NCBI GenBank assembly: GCA_905221605.1
Contig: CAJNDS010000006.1
Coordinates: 79,501 to 143,500 of the forward strand
Direction: 5' to 3'
Length of the DNA: 64,000 bases
Source: Symbiodinium natans
Taxonomy: Eukaryota; Sar; Dinophyceae; Suessiales; Symbiodiniaceae
Position numbers and translations under genes: made by a program. Of the stretch, positions 11,840 to 22,015 are shown one piece after another (the first letter of the stretch is position 1; each line of letters opens with the position of its first letter). The notes beneath the pieces were generated by a model. It was not told the origin of the DNA and searched no databases. It worked only from the letters and a program-made list of their open reading frames with translations.

Positions 11840-12014
11840 TATCTTACAATATCTAATATGATGACATCTCTTTAAATGTCTTCATCATCTATTTGAAAAA
11901 CCTTGTCAAACCGGATAAAACACATGTGATTAACATCTTTAGCGTTACGTTCATGCAGAAGAAAGAGTAAGGAGCATCATTTACTGCTTGTTGATGCATG
12001 CCATATAACGTTTT

Positions 12015-12191
12015 TTAATTTACAAGCGCGGAATTCTCGTCAATAAATGCATTAACTTCGTTCATGTTCTTGAGTCTAAGTATAAACAACGCACTGCTAT
12101 TGAGTCGTATAATCGGTGCTAGGACATTATTTTTTTTGCGTTGATAAAACACATGAAATTGCTGAATGTCGTCCTCTGGTGAACAAGCCAT
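12015..12191 (-). CDS. Small ORF of unknown function in the virus-like island (58 aa)
   Basis: An intact frame runs from ATG at 12191 to TAA at 12017-12015. It includes DIQQFHVFYQRKKNN, LNSSALFILRLKNMNEVNAF and ends DENSALVN. Composition suggests a folded protein, not random AT-rich sequence, and it lies tandem to the GIY-YIG gene on the same strand. I do not recognise the family. It may be the first part of a longer broken gene that includes CFIRFDKVFQIDDEDI further downstream. Confidence 0.35.
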   Translation of the reverse strand: MACSPEDDIQQFHVFYQRKKNNVLAPIIRLNSSALFILRLKNMNEVNAFIDENSALVN

Positions 12192-12397
12192 GCAAGATAT
12201 TGGAGTATCTCACAAATTTTGGGTCCGCACAACAAGTGCACCAATAGAACAGCAATGAAAGCTCACAACAAAGCGCCCCTCAAACATAGGTTCCAAGTGA
12301 ACCCTAAGGACGCACCCATCACTAAAATCATCAGCAACAATCAAAATACAATGATAAACGCAACAATGACTTAAAAGGATAGTGCCTTTTATATAAC

Positions 12398-12769
12398 ATG
12401 GAAGGTTCAAAAATCAAACGCTCAAGGTGCCACAGTAAAAAGACAGTTGAAGAATTCGGACACAGCAAGAATAACAAACTATTTGCAAATTGTATTCAAT
12501 GCAGAGAGAAGAGGAAAGAGTATAATCGTAAATACAAAAAGCCAGACGACAAGCCGTCAGAAATTGTTACTGTGTTTAACCATACACGACAATTATTGCT
12601 TAATGATGGACTTCTTGAGAATTATTTTCTGATATTCAGCAAGCAGGATAATAAGGTGATAATTGAAATTCTAATGAACGATGAGGTAAAGGATATCAGC
12701 AGTAAGCAACCAGTTCAAACCAGCGAAAACAAGTCGCTCTCTAAACTATATCGGATAATGCCTTCATAA
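12398..12769 (+). CDS. Small cysteine-cluster protein typical of algal DNA viruses (123 aa)
   Basis: An intact ORF starts at ATG 12398, just downstream of a TTATATAA box-like run. Residues ~10-47 show a compact metal-binding-like pattern: RCHSKKTVEEFG, then NCIQCREKRKEYNRKYKK. The first cysteine pair is reduced to a single Cys-His, while CxxC is kept in the second half. Short proteins with CxxC, an EF doublet and CxxCRxKxKxY are common and unnamed in mimivirus-like and polinton-like viruses of algae. The C-terminal half (LLNDGLLENYFLIFSKQDNK) is unassigned. This is the only complete gene in the island that resembles a known type. Function is unknown. Confidence 0.55.
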   Translation: MEGSKIKRSRCHSKKTVEEFGHSKNNKLFANCIQCREKRKEYNRKYKKPDDKPSEIVTVFNHTRQLLLNDGLLENYFLIFSKQDNKVIIEILMNDEVKDISSKQPVQTSENKSLSKLYRIMPS

Positions 12770-12984
12770 GTATAATATAAACATACTGTATAGGAGGCAT
12801 TGCACTATGAGTATATTATGGTTACAACCTTTAACGCTACACCTATCGACATCTATGAGAGAACCTTTGCCCACTTTGGGATGATAATGCCACCTTAGGG
12901 AATATGGATGGAGAAATTGGATATTCCGATGCTGGTCTTGGTAGTGGGGAAGTAGTGCGGATATATTGGGTGGGGCGTAGGAGG

Positions 12985-14065
12985 GAGTATAGGAATAATC
13001 CTCGTATATGGATGAGGTAGTCGGTTATTCCTATACTGGTATCGGTAATGGGGTAGTAGTGGTGATATAGTTGGTGAAGTGTAGGGGGGAGTATAGGAAT
13101 CATCCTCTTATATGGATGAGGTAATCGGTTATTCCTAAGTCCCTTTCGGCGAGTGTTGCCGGGTATGTTCTACGAGCGTGAGTGACTAGCCACGGCTTCC
13201 GATTCGTTTCTCTGGTTTCAACGACTGTAACTTTGCTGGGATGCCGTTCTGCACTCACAAGGTGCTTCAAATACGTGCAAATAACAGTCAACACTCAGTC
13301 AACACTACAGTCAACACTACATGCAACACTACATGCAACACTACCAAAACCCTGGGAAAACCAGCATATTCCACAATTCACTCGTTTTAAAGGAAAAATA
13401 TAAGCTTTTTTAGCTTCTTAATGTCCAGAACAGCAAAATGCTGGATTTTCCAGCATTTTGGCAAGCGTTGACTGTAGTGTTGACTGTAGTGTTGATTGAG
13501 TGTTGATTGAGTGTTGACTGAGTGTTGACTGTCATGTTGCATGCATTTGTTGCTTTTATAGGAAGCACGGTTTTTTCTGGCTTCTCAATGTCCAGAACGG
13601 CAAAATGCTAGATTTTCCTTGGCAGTATTGACCCGATTGTAGCGTTGAATGTAAATGGAACGCAGTGACGTGTCCCGAGTCCAAGCACCGTAGAAAAGGA
13701 TGGGCACGCACTATCAGTTTATGCAAAAACACTTCTGCCCTTCGGTGGACGGACGAAATCGTGCACCACCTGTAAACGATTGAGGCGTCAAGACCCGCAC
13801 CCCCTGCTTAACATTGGCGGCTACTTGAGCGGTGCAAGGTTTCGACCATTGGAGCAAATCCGGCTGCTGGCTTTTCACAGCCCATGTTAAAAAGGGGGCA
13901 CGGGGAACACGAAAAAGACGTGTCTGAAAAGTGGTGCAAGATTTTGTCCATCCACAGTATACTGGTATTGGTAATGGGGATGTAGCAGTGATATAGTTGG
14001 TGAGGTTTAGGGGGGAGTACAGGAATAATCGTCTAATGGGTTGAGTGGTGGTATTATTACCCATT
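12985..14065. repeat. Dispersed ~50-100 bp repeat with terminal inverted ends, three copies
   Basis: A unit reading GGGAGTATAGGAATAATCCTC, then TATATGGATGAGGTAGTCGG, then TTATTCCTA occurs at ~12990-13037 and ~13090-13137. A decayed third copy lies at ~14010-14062. TAGGAATAA and TTATTCCTA at its ends are perfect inverted repeats. Preceding each copy is a related phrase: CTATACTGGTATCGGTAATG at ~13031 and TATACTGGTATTGGTAATGG at ~13958. This looks like a small non-autonomous element or a satellite. I see no coding capacity. Confidence 0.55.
13285..13545. repeat. Long imperfect palindrome built of 12-mer tandem repeats around a perfect hairpin
   Basis: The left arm (13285-13345) has repeats of GTCAACACTACA and TGCAACACTACA. 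The right arm (13465-13545) has the inverse, TGTAGTGTTGAC and variants, ending in CATGTTGCATGCA. Between them, 13434-13460 is a perfect hairpin (CAAAATGCTGG, loop ATTTT, CCAGCATTTTG). A second copy of the core phrase (CTTCTCAATGTCCAGAACGG) follows at ~13578. The arms could fold into one large cruciform. Confidence 0.65.
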
Positions 14066-17000
14066 TGGGCAAGGGTTCTGCTAACTAATGTCTGTCAATA
14101 AGCGCCGATGTCACCCCGAGAAATGAAAATTTCCTCTTTGAAGGATAAACTGAGAAAACATCGGAGGGGTGTTGCTGGGGGTCTTGGAGGAAAATTGGCT
14201 CCAATGCCTTGCAGAATCTTGCGGGGTCTTTTAAGTCGCTTTGGGGATTGGCACCCGGCAGGCAAACAGGATCAAAAAGGTGCATGAAGGCGCATGCAGC
14301 ACAAACATGCACATGCTTTTGCTGCCCAACCATGTCCACCTTTGGCCCACTGTAGGTCATTGTAGAGGGTATTGTTGGTATTGTCATGTGTTGCCGCATG
14401 TTGCAGAAGCTCATCTGACCATGCAGCTTCAGCTTCCGCCACTCACCAACCCCAACCAAGCAAACCCTGAAGCCCCAGACCAACACTGAAACCTAAAACA
14501 TCCTGAAATCCTCAGCAGCCTTGGGCATCGACGGCCAGGCCATAACAAGCCCGTCTACCCCACAAATTGTAACATGATGCAACGCAACAGAGCGCCTCCT
14601 CCTCCTCCTCTCCCATGTTCCTCCTCCTCCGCCGCCTGCAGCGCAGCATGTGCAGTCCACGTTGACGATGCATGCCCCTCAATAAATCAAAAATCCTTCA
14701 CAGCTGCAGAAGTTTAGCTGGGTCCTGGCAAAATCATTGTTGCGCAGCACAGCCTGCACAAGAATCTTCTCTGGCCGGAGCTCATTTCGGCACAGAGAAA
14801 TGCCGGCTGGAGGTTCATGGCTGAACAGATGCCGCTGAGGTGCCCTGTCTATCAAGTTGCGCCAGTGCGCGTCGCTGCACACGAAGCCCAGCCTCAAGAC
14901 TCATGCTCAGCAAAAGCTCGACCTTGTCGAAACCAGGACATTGTTTCGTGATGCACTTCCCACCTGAGAATGGCTTCGTTCTTCTCCAGCAAATGGCCAA
15001 ATGCTTCTTCCACCGGCCTATGTGAAGGGCAACCATGCTTGAGCTGAGGCCTGACAAAAATCGCCCCACCTGCCGAAAGAATTGCCAACCTGCTTCTGCT
15101 GCGCGACGCGCAACGTTTCGATTTTACTGCCGCGAAGGGGCAAATTCCATTCCAAGCCACTTCAACAAGGGACCACAAGAAACATCAAGGACCAACGGCT
15201 GCACAGATTCCTGCTTGGGTTTTCCGAGAGATTGGTGGCCTGAGCTTTCATTCCATTCCCAATGTTTTGGTCACATTGTCGGCAGCTCCAACGCAAGTGA
15301 GGTCTTCACCAATTCTTTGACCGCGGCGGAATCCAAACAATTGTTCCTAAGCTGGGCAGTAGCTGTAGCTCGCTGAATTGGCCAAACCAGGACTCCTCTT
15401 CACAGCTTGGGCCATCGCTCGAGGTTGAGGTGCAGCAGGGTCTTATTCCTGAGCTTGTGTGGTTTTGGCATTGGGTGTCTAACTCTTCAACGAAATGATA
15501 CCCTACAGCTACCCTATCTTCGACAGGAAATACGGATACTGCGCCGCAGGCTTCTGTCGTAGGACTCTCTGCGGAATTCTTTGGGGTGGGCACTTCCAGC
15601 ATTCTGTGAGGGTGGGCACTCGAAGGATACTCGGCGGGACTCTGCAGGCTTCTCTGCGAGTGGGAACGGCCCGGAGACCAGATGGGACAGCAGATGTGGA
15701 GGCCAGGAGCAACAGCAGAAACGGCACGCCAGAGAACAGGCCAGCAGACCCTATGGACTCTGAGGAGAAACAAGACAAACAAATAAACACGTAAACGCAT
15801 CCACAGTAACGACAGCACGACAGCACGAGAGCTCGGCACTTTAACAAACAGCCGCAACATGCCGCAACCCTGAAGCTTAACATCTTAATAACACAAAAGG
15901 CAGAAAGCCTCCGGCTTGCTGCAAGGCTTCGTCTTCAAAGACTCTGCAAGCACCATCCCTTCAGCCTGGCACTTGAAGTTTCGCAGCGCTAGTAAGTCGA
16001 CTTATTCCACTTGCCACGGCTCCTTTTGCAGGTTCGAGTTCACCAGCGACAACTTCTGAATGTGCGTGTTCCGTGCCATCGCCTTCCATGACCAGGATTT
16101 CTCCCTGCGCCCATGCAGGCGAATCAATGAACTTCCAAACGCCACACCTTCGCCAGCTTTGGAGCTATTCGCTCCTGACAGTCTTGCAGGCACTCCTCAT
16201 ACAATGGGTTTGGCGAGCCATGAGGTACACTGCTACCTTGCTTTGGCATGCCATAAGACGCTTCCAGACACATGCCAAATTGTTGCAAAGAAAGCAACGT
16301 CCACGAATCATCCGATCCGAACTTCAATGAATTCAATGAACTTCAATGAACTTCAATGAACTCCAATTAACCTCCAAGGAACCTCCAAGGAACCTCCCTC
16401 AAAAACAAAACAAACATCATCCGTCCAAGCTTAAGGCCTTAGCCGTATGGCCCCTTGCGGGATGGGCACCTCAAGGTCCCCGCGCGGCATGTGGAGGTTG
16501 CTGAAGTCAAAGTCTGTGAGGCTGGGATCCTGCATACAGCGCATCTGTCTGTTTGCGCTGTCTTCTGTTACACATTTCACAGCTCTGTACAGTCCCGGCA
16601 AAGCCCTCTGTGTCGCTCGCAGCAGCAGAAACGGAAAAACTATTTCACTTCGAACATCCCCACCCTCTTTGAGCAGAGATACTCTGGGGTTGTGCAGTCC
16701 AGGAGTCTCTGGGGTTGGGCACTCCAGGGGGAGTCTCTGGGGTTGAGCACCTGGGGTTGAGCACTCCAGGGACGCTCTGGGATTGGGCACTCCAGGGATG
16801 AGCGAGGAGTAGACCGGGCGAGGGGAAGAGTTCCAAGTTGAGCTTGAAATCTAACAACCCCACACCGAGGCTGGGGAACAAAGCACTTGACCCCTCACGC
16901 AACGTGCGGGTCATCCAAGTGCGCTCGGTGCACCATCCAGATCATCCTCAGGAATCTCTGTCAAGACATCTCAAGACTCTGATCGGAGTTGGGAAACTCT

Positions 17001-18249
17001 TCTGGACCTGAAAAGCATCGCTATCAGCTCCAAGGCCCGAACCAGTCGCCAAAGGATTTGGCCTCATTAAGGTCAGAGACAGGCTTCCTTTTGACTTTAA
17101 AACGTTCCAACACAAACCATGATGCACACTGCCGGTTACCCTACAATGGTTCCGCGCTTTCTGCTGCTCACCTTCTGCCGATTTATGCCACCTCTGGTCT
17201 GTCCAACATAAACTTGCCTTGGCCGGCTCTTCGACCATCTCAGAGATGTCTTCAATCGCCTCTTTCCACGAAAGCACTCAGAGGCGCTCTGGCCATGGGG
17301 GTCTAGGAACCCAACTCAGACCCCCTCGCCCTTTTCGATTTTGGGCCTGTATGTCTAGATCGAAAACACTGGACGGCTGTTTTGTCCATAGCACACGGAA
17401 TCCGTCTGCAGGCCTCCTCACACCTCACCCTAATACCCTACTATTCCGGACCGAGGATATTCCATTGTGCAAAACCTCACGACTGTATCGAAGAGGTGCC
17501 TCAATCTTCGCGGCAAGTTTCTGGTCAATGCCCGCTGCATCGACAGTCTGAACTTCTTGCACCTGATCCGCTCGAGGGTTGAGTGGGAATCGCACAGACT
17601 AGGTGACTAGGTTGGCAGCAAAGTCGCAATGCGAACATTCAAAGCCACATAGGGTTGGGGAAAATTCACGGCCATGGGCGCTCAGAGATTTCGCACGGAC
17701 CCGCTGCTTCCTCACATAACCCCTACCTTATCCGAAGGACTGCCCCGGGGATCCCTTTTGGAGAGCCCTCTGTCTGCACAGGATGAAGCAACCCGGAACA
17801 AGGCAACATGCATCAACATGAGGCGTTGAAGCTAAAGCCCGAACACTCCCCAAACAAAGGACCCTACACTTTCGATTGCGAGGCCGAACTCATTCGACAG
17901 AAACTTTCAAGGCGCGCCGCTTACTTGCCGAGCCCTGTGCAGCGCCTTAGCATCGAAACTGAATGATCGGTCTCTATATGTCAAGCTCTTGATGCTCCAC
18001 TCAACCCGGCGACCCGAAAGTCAAGAAGTCCTGAAACATCATGGAACGAAAAGCCCAGTCAAATAGTCAAGGAGGATGAAAGAGCCCGGTCAGTACTTGT
18101 GACTGTGCTTGCAGTGGCCCAGGCGTAAGTCGCGAAACATTGATGAGAGCCTGCAAAGCAATTACAATCTGCAGATGTGAGCAGCATGTGCCTGGAAGGT
18201 GAGATCCACAGTTGCACTTCCAGAGGCATTGGAAGCGCTCAACGTGTAC
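14066..18249. other. Mostly non-coding stretch with a few possible minus-strand exons
   Basis: No gene can be named. On the minus strand 14870-14690 (RHLFSHEPPAGISLCRNE, LVQAVLRNNDFARTQLNF) and ~15025-14890 (EEAFGHLLEKNEAILRWEVH) read like protein. So does ~17277-17215 (SWKEAIEDISEMVEEPAK, followed by a GCAAGT donor). They are too short to identify. Short tandem repeats occur at ~15590-15660 and 16315-16400 (CTTCAATGAA and CCAAGGAACCT units). Confidence 0.35.
16676..16800. repeat. Minisatellite, ~22-24 bp unit
   Basis: About five to six imperfect copies of CTCTGGGGTTGGGCACTCCAGG. Variants include GTGCAGTCCAGGAGT and GAGCACCTGG. A related phrase (GGGTGGGCACTCGAAGG) appears at ~15610. Confidence 0.7.
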
Positions 18250-18441
18250 CTCCAGCATGTCAAGCCGCCTCAAGAAGCCGTCTCCGAAAAGCTGATCCGC
18301 ACTGATCGTCGACACACCCCAAGCCCACAGACATGGCTTGAAAATGCTTGAAACCCTTACTGTAGGGAGCACGTAGTCTCGGACGACCTTAGAAAACAAT
18401 CGTGTCAAAGGCAAGTCAACAATCGGTCTCAATAGAGTCAA
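18250..18441 (-). CDS. Candidate exon of an unidentified gene
   Basis: This open frame contains DLPLTRLFSKVVRDYVLPT, then PCLWAWGVSTISADQLFGDG and FLRRLDMLE. It ends before a GTAC donor at 18249. A 24-nt segment in the middle (GTAAGG...CAAG) has intron-like ends but also reads through in frame, so one exon or two is undecided. I do not recognise a family. The composition is clearly protein-like compared with the flanks. Confidence 0.35.
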
Positions 18442-20030
18442 AGGCGTGGTTTGAACAAGGCCTCGGCTCTGCCTCAGGCTGGCCGCTGATCACGCCCGTG
18501 GAAGCATCCAGTGCCAGGCCCTAAAACGAAAGGGTGATACGCGGTGATATGATGTGATATGCAATAAAAAAAACCACCAGTGTGAGATTGGCTGAATGTT
18601 CAAGCCACACGTGCCGTGTCCGTCCATTACTTCTGGCTACGTCTTTACATTTGTGGACCTGCACTGGGACTCTGGGCATGACAGTGTTCAACAACGAGCC
18701 AGAACAACGTCGGAGCCTGAGGCAAAGCCGGCTCCACTGTGAACGTGCAGCCTTCAGACCTTTGCGATCTGATCTTGGTCCATCAGAAAGTGGATTTGTA
18801 AAGGAAGTGTCTAAGAGCGTGGCCCTTCAAGGTCAGGCTCGATCGACATAAACTCACCCACCGCATACGATGGACTGCCACTGAGACATGTACTTTGAAA
18901 TCGATCTAGATATAGATAGAGATAAAAACAGGGACACACAGAGACAGACAGAGTCTACTTGCACCACGCATTGAAATCTTCTGTGCAAAGTCTTGACAAA
19001 TGCAGCTCTTGGCGGTGGCCTGGCCATTGGGTAACTCAAGTTCTTCGGAGCAGGAAGAACCTACCAGTTCTCATGTCAAGAGGCATCTTCTGAGCGACTG
19101 GAGGCCCTGGCCACAGCGAACTGCAGCTGCGCCGATGTGTGCCCGTCCTACCAACTGCCAATGTTGTCGACAGAGCGCAAGCGTGCATGGAATGCAGAGG
19201 TCCTCCCCGGAAGCGGTGACGATGTATGTCTGTTCGCTGCACTGGGCATTGAACACGCCACCGATTGCCCCTGTCACTCAGGTTGGTCCCATGCAGGACC
19301 ACAGGCTGCTCACTGTGTGTAATTGGCATTCAGGAAGCTCTCGCATGTTGTGGGGAAGTGCATGGACTTACTATTCAGGCAGCAGACGTGCGCTTTTGCC
19401 CAAGTAGATTGGCAGATCCGCAGCCTCGATACGTCTTTAGAATTCGCCTCGGCTTCCTGCCGAGAAGCATTTGGAACAAGCAGACCCGGATCAGGCCAAC
19501 TCTTCCCCCCATGCCAAATTTTGTGACGGACCCCCCCCCCCCAGAGTTTTTGCCCTTTTTCCCCCGAGAACTCCCTGCCTGGGCCCTTGCTGGGCCCCCC
19601 CTGCAACTTTTTCTGGCATGGGACTTGCTTGGACCTGTGGGCCAGAAACCTCTTTCCTCCTTTCCCGTCCTGGGGCCAGCCCGACTGCCGAGACGGCGCG
19701 CGCAAGCGTTTATCCGCCGAGGCCTCGGGCCGGAGGTGTCTGGGTTGTCAGAACAGGCACCCCCCTCCAAATCCTCCCACCCAAAGCCACTTTTTCGGAC
19801 CCCTTTTTTTGCCTCAAATGGGTACCCCCCCGTGAAACCGGGGTCCGCAAGCGGACGGCTCGCCAGGACCAGAGGCAGTTGAAGCCCCTCCCAGCAGGCC
19901 CCCCCAACCCCTACCCACCCACCCCCCCCCTCTCACCCCCCTTCCCCCCCGCCCTAACTTCCCCCTTACCCGCCCCCACCCTACCCCTCCCGCTGCTTTT
20001 CCTGTGCACGAGCGGGGATGCATTACAAGA
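18442..20030. other. No supportable gene; C-rich low-complexity right half
   Basis: Long overlapping frames on both strands between 19,265 and 20,085 come from C-rich, stop-poor sequence and carry no motif. A phrase TCCGCCGAGGCC...GGCCGGAGG at ~19,712 recurs at ~20,513. This suggests the whole 19.5-20.6 kb segment is repeated, subtelomere-like DNA. Confidence 0.45.
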
Positions 20031-20035
20031 GCCGA

Positions 20036-20260
20036 AGAGTCTAAGCTTGAACCTAAACCTTAAACCTGAACCCTACCCCCCCTGAGGGGCCTGGCTCAAC
20101 CCTACGATCACTCCAAGCCGAACCCTAAACCCAAAAAACCCTAAACCCCAAAGCGTGAACCTTGAGCCCTAAGCCCTCAATCCTAAACTAACCCTCAACC
20201 CTAAACCCCAAACCATAAACCATAAACCCGGAACCCTAAACCCTAAACCCAACCCTTATT
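20036..20260. repeat. Degenerate interstitial telomere-like repeat (CCCTAAA)n
   Basis: Many copies of CCCTAAA and variants (CCTAAAC, CCATAAA, CCTCAAC). This is the complement of the TTTAGGG plant/dinoflagellate telomere repeat. The array is interrupted and diverged, so it is not an active chromosome end. Confidence 0.8.
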
Positions 20261-20414
20261 GCTTGGGGTCCAGCGACTTGGGCGCTGCGGAATCACCATG
20301 CTCACGCGGATGCGCTGGGCCGGGCCGAGGCGGGTCGCGTAGCGTTAAAATTAAGAAAAGTCTTGCCCGACTTGCCCATCCTTGGCTCACTTGACCCTTC
20401 CATAGGCGAAGGAT

Positions 20415-20512
20415 ACACACACACCCACGCACGCACGCACGCACGCACACCCACGCACACCCACGCACACCCACGCACACCCACGCACACCCACACACGC
20501 ACACACACCTAA
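20415..20512. repeat. CA-rich microsatellite (CACGCACACC units)
   Basis: Tandem CACGCAC and CACCCACG units run over about 100 bp between the two telomere-like blocks. Confidence 0.85.
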
Positions 20513-20739
20513 TCCGCCGAGGCCGGAGGCCTGAGGCGTTTAGATCCAAGTCTAGGAAGTGTACCCACCCCCTACCCCCTCCCAAGGCGGCACGGTCCGC
20601 CAGCCCACCTGGCCGAGTTTTTTTCCTAGGAATGGGGACCCCCCGTAGTCGACCTGTATCCAGTCGCGGCCGACGTGCCCGGATCCTAGGTATAGGGGGC
20701 GGATGCGAGAATAGCGTTTTTCGGGCCCACGCCCACCCC

Positions 20740-20935
20740 TGAGCCCTAGGCCCTAAGCCCCAAGCCCTAAGCCCTAAACCTCAAAAGCAAGCCCTAAGCC
20801 CTAAGCCCTAAGCCCTAAGCCCCAAGCCCTAAGCCCTAAGCCCTAAGCCCTAAGCCCTAAGCCCTAAGCCCCAAGCCCTAAGCCCTAAGCCCTAAGCCCT
20901 AAGCCCTAAGCCCTGAGCCCCCTGTAGCCAAGCCC
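20740..20935. repeat. Variant telomere-like array (CCCTAAG)n
   Basis: More than twenty near-perfect copies of the heptamer AGCCCTA, with occasional AGCCCCA variants. It differs from the neighbouring CCCTAAA block at a single base per unit but is far more uniform, suggesting more recent expansion. Confidence 0.85.
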
Positions 20936-21808
20936 TAAGCTTTGAGCTCTCTCAACCCCAAACCCCCCCCTCCCCTCCCGGCCCCCATTTGCACTTGAGC
21001 ATGTGCATTTGGATGTGCACTTTGTTTTGCATCCAGCGTGCCCTGTTTGCTTGGTAGAGTAATTTTATCGCTAACGCGAGGCCCCCTCGGCAAGGGTACC
21101 GAGGCGGCAGGAAGGGGTAGTGGGGGTGAGGGGGGGAAGGCGGCATGCCCGTCGCGCAACAACCGTAGCGGGTTTGGGGGGGCGTGGGGTAAAGCCTCAG
21201 GCGGCATGTGTCGGACAGTGTACAGGTTCGGTTTGAGGTGTAAAGTTGAAAGCTTTGGGGGGGCTTCGAGATTTGGCTTCGCGCGGTGTCAGAGGTGGGA
21301 GCAATTGTGTTCAAACACATGGCTGAGAATGCGCCTGTAGTCTCGTCCAAGCCGATACCTTCTGGAAGCGCCGGGTCCTTGCCGGCAATGACACAGAGAC
21401 ACCCCCCCAAATCAGAGAGTTTTGCATTGATGGCGCTTCTACCTGGGTGCCCGGCCACAGAGAACGCCCGCACAGCACCCTGAACCTTCCCCCACTCAAC
21501 AAAGCAGTGGCTTGTTTCTAAACAGTCGACCTGGGCAGCAGCGAGCTCCCTTTTCCAGCGAGATGCGAGCTTGACTCTTGAAATGAAGCCCTGGTTTGAG
21601 TGCCAAGTGCATCAAAAACCGGGCTTATGCTACTTGGAGAGGTCAAAGGCCTCATCGGCTTGTGGCAACGATGCGTGGACGACAATGTTTCCACTGTAGC
21701 TTCTGTGCTCAGGAGGTCGACATCACGAGCTTGTAATCCAAGCCTCTCCCGTTTGAAACAAGAAACAGTTTGCTGAGGCCCTGCTGAAGACAGTCCATGC
21801 CAGCACAC

Positions 21809-22015
21809 TTACGCCACTTGAGGTGAGCAGCTGTGGTTGAGCAACTCCGAGAAGCGACCGATGGTCTGCAAGGACATGAGGACATGTCGTGTAAGTTCTA
21901 CCAGTTTGAACGACTTGTCAGACCTGGCGGCCGATGTTCTTCTTGACCGTTCCGGGAACCATCTTGCCAATAAACCTGAAAATGCGTCAAATCGCCAGCA
22001 AGGACACTCGAGAAT
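21809..22015 (-). CDS. Candidate exons with a SET-domain-like motif
   Basis: The first exon (~21979-21929) reads FIGKMVPGTVKKNIGRQ between an ATTTTCAG acceptor and a GTCTGA donor. The second (~21866-21812) reads TIGRFSELLNHSCSPQVA and ends at a GTAAGTG donor. LNHSCSPxV closely matches the NHSCxPN signature of SET lysine methyltransferases such as SMYD-like proteins. No other SET motif (GxG, the C-terminal Y) was located nearby. The assignment rests on one motif and could be chance. Confidence 0.35.
   Translation of the reverse strand: MLECPCWRFDAFSGLLARWFPERSRRTSAARSDKSFKLVELTRHVLMSLQTIGRFSELLNHSCSPQVA

Larger units (their letters stand above)
10827..12840. mobile_element. AT-rich island with decayed virus-like genes (endogenous viral element)
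   Basis: Base composition changes abruptly from GC-rich to AT-rich at about 10,850 and back at about 12,840. Inside are an S74-type domain (+), a GIY-YIG nuclease with a zinc-knuckle tail (-), a small ORF (-), a possible reading-frame fragment at ~11,958-11,873 (-, CFIRFDKVFQIDDEDI) and a CxxC small protein (+). These families occur together in algal large dsDNA viruses and polinton-like viruses; they are not normal dinoflagellate nuclear genes. The genes are closely spaced and intronless, and two of them are broken. I found no capsid, DNA polymerase or integrase in the island, and no clear terminal inverted repeats or target-site duplication. It is therefore best read as a fragment. The direction and time of transfer are inference. 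Confidence 0.7.

Noticed and set aside
19265..20085. Long plus-strand frames (205 and 204 codons)
   Set aside because: Overlapping frames in C-rich, stop-poor sequence beside telomere-like repeats. No motif, and extreme Pro/Leu/Arg content that follows base composition.
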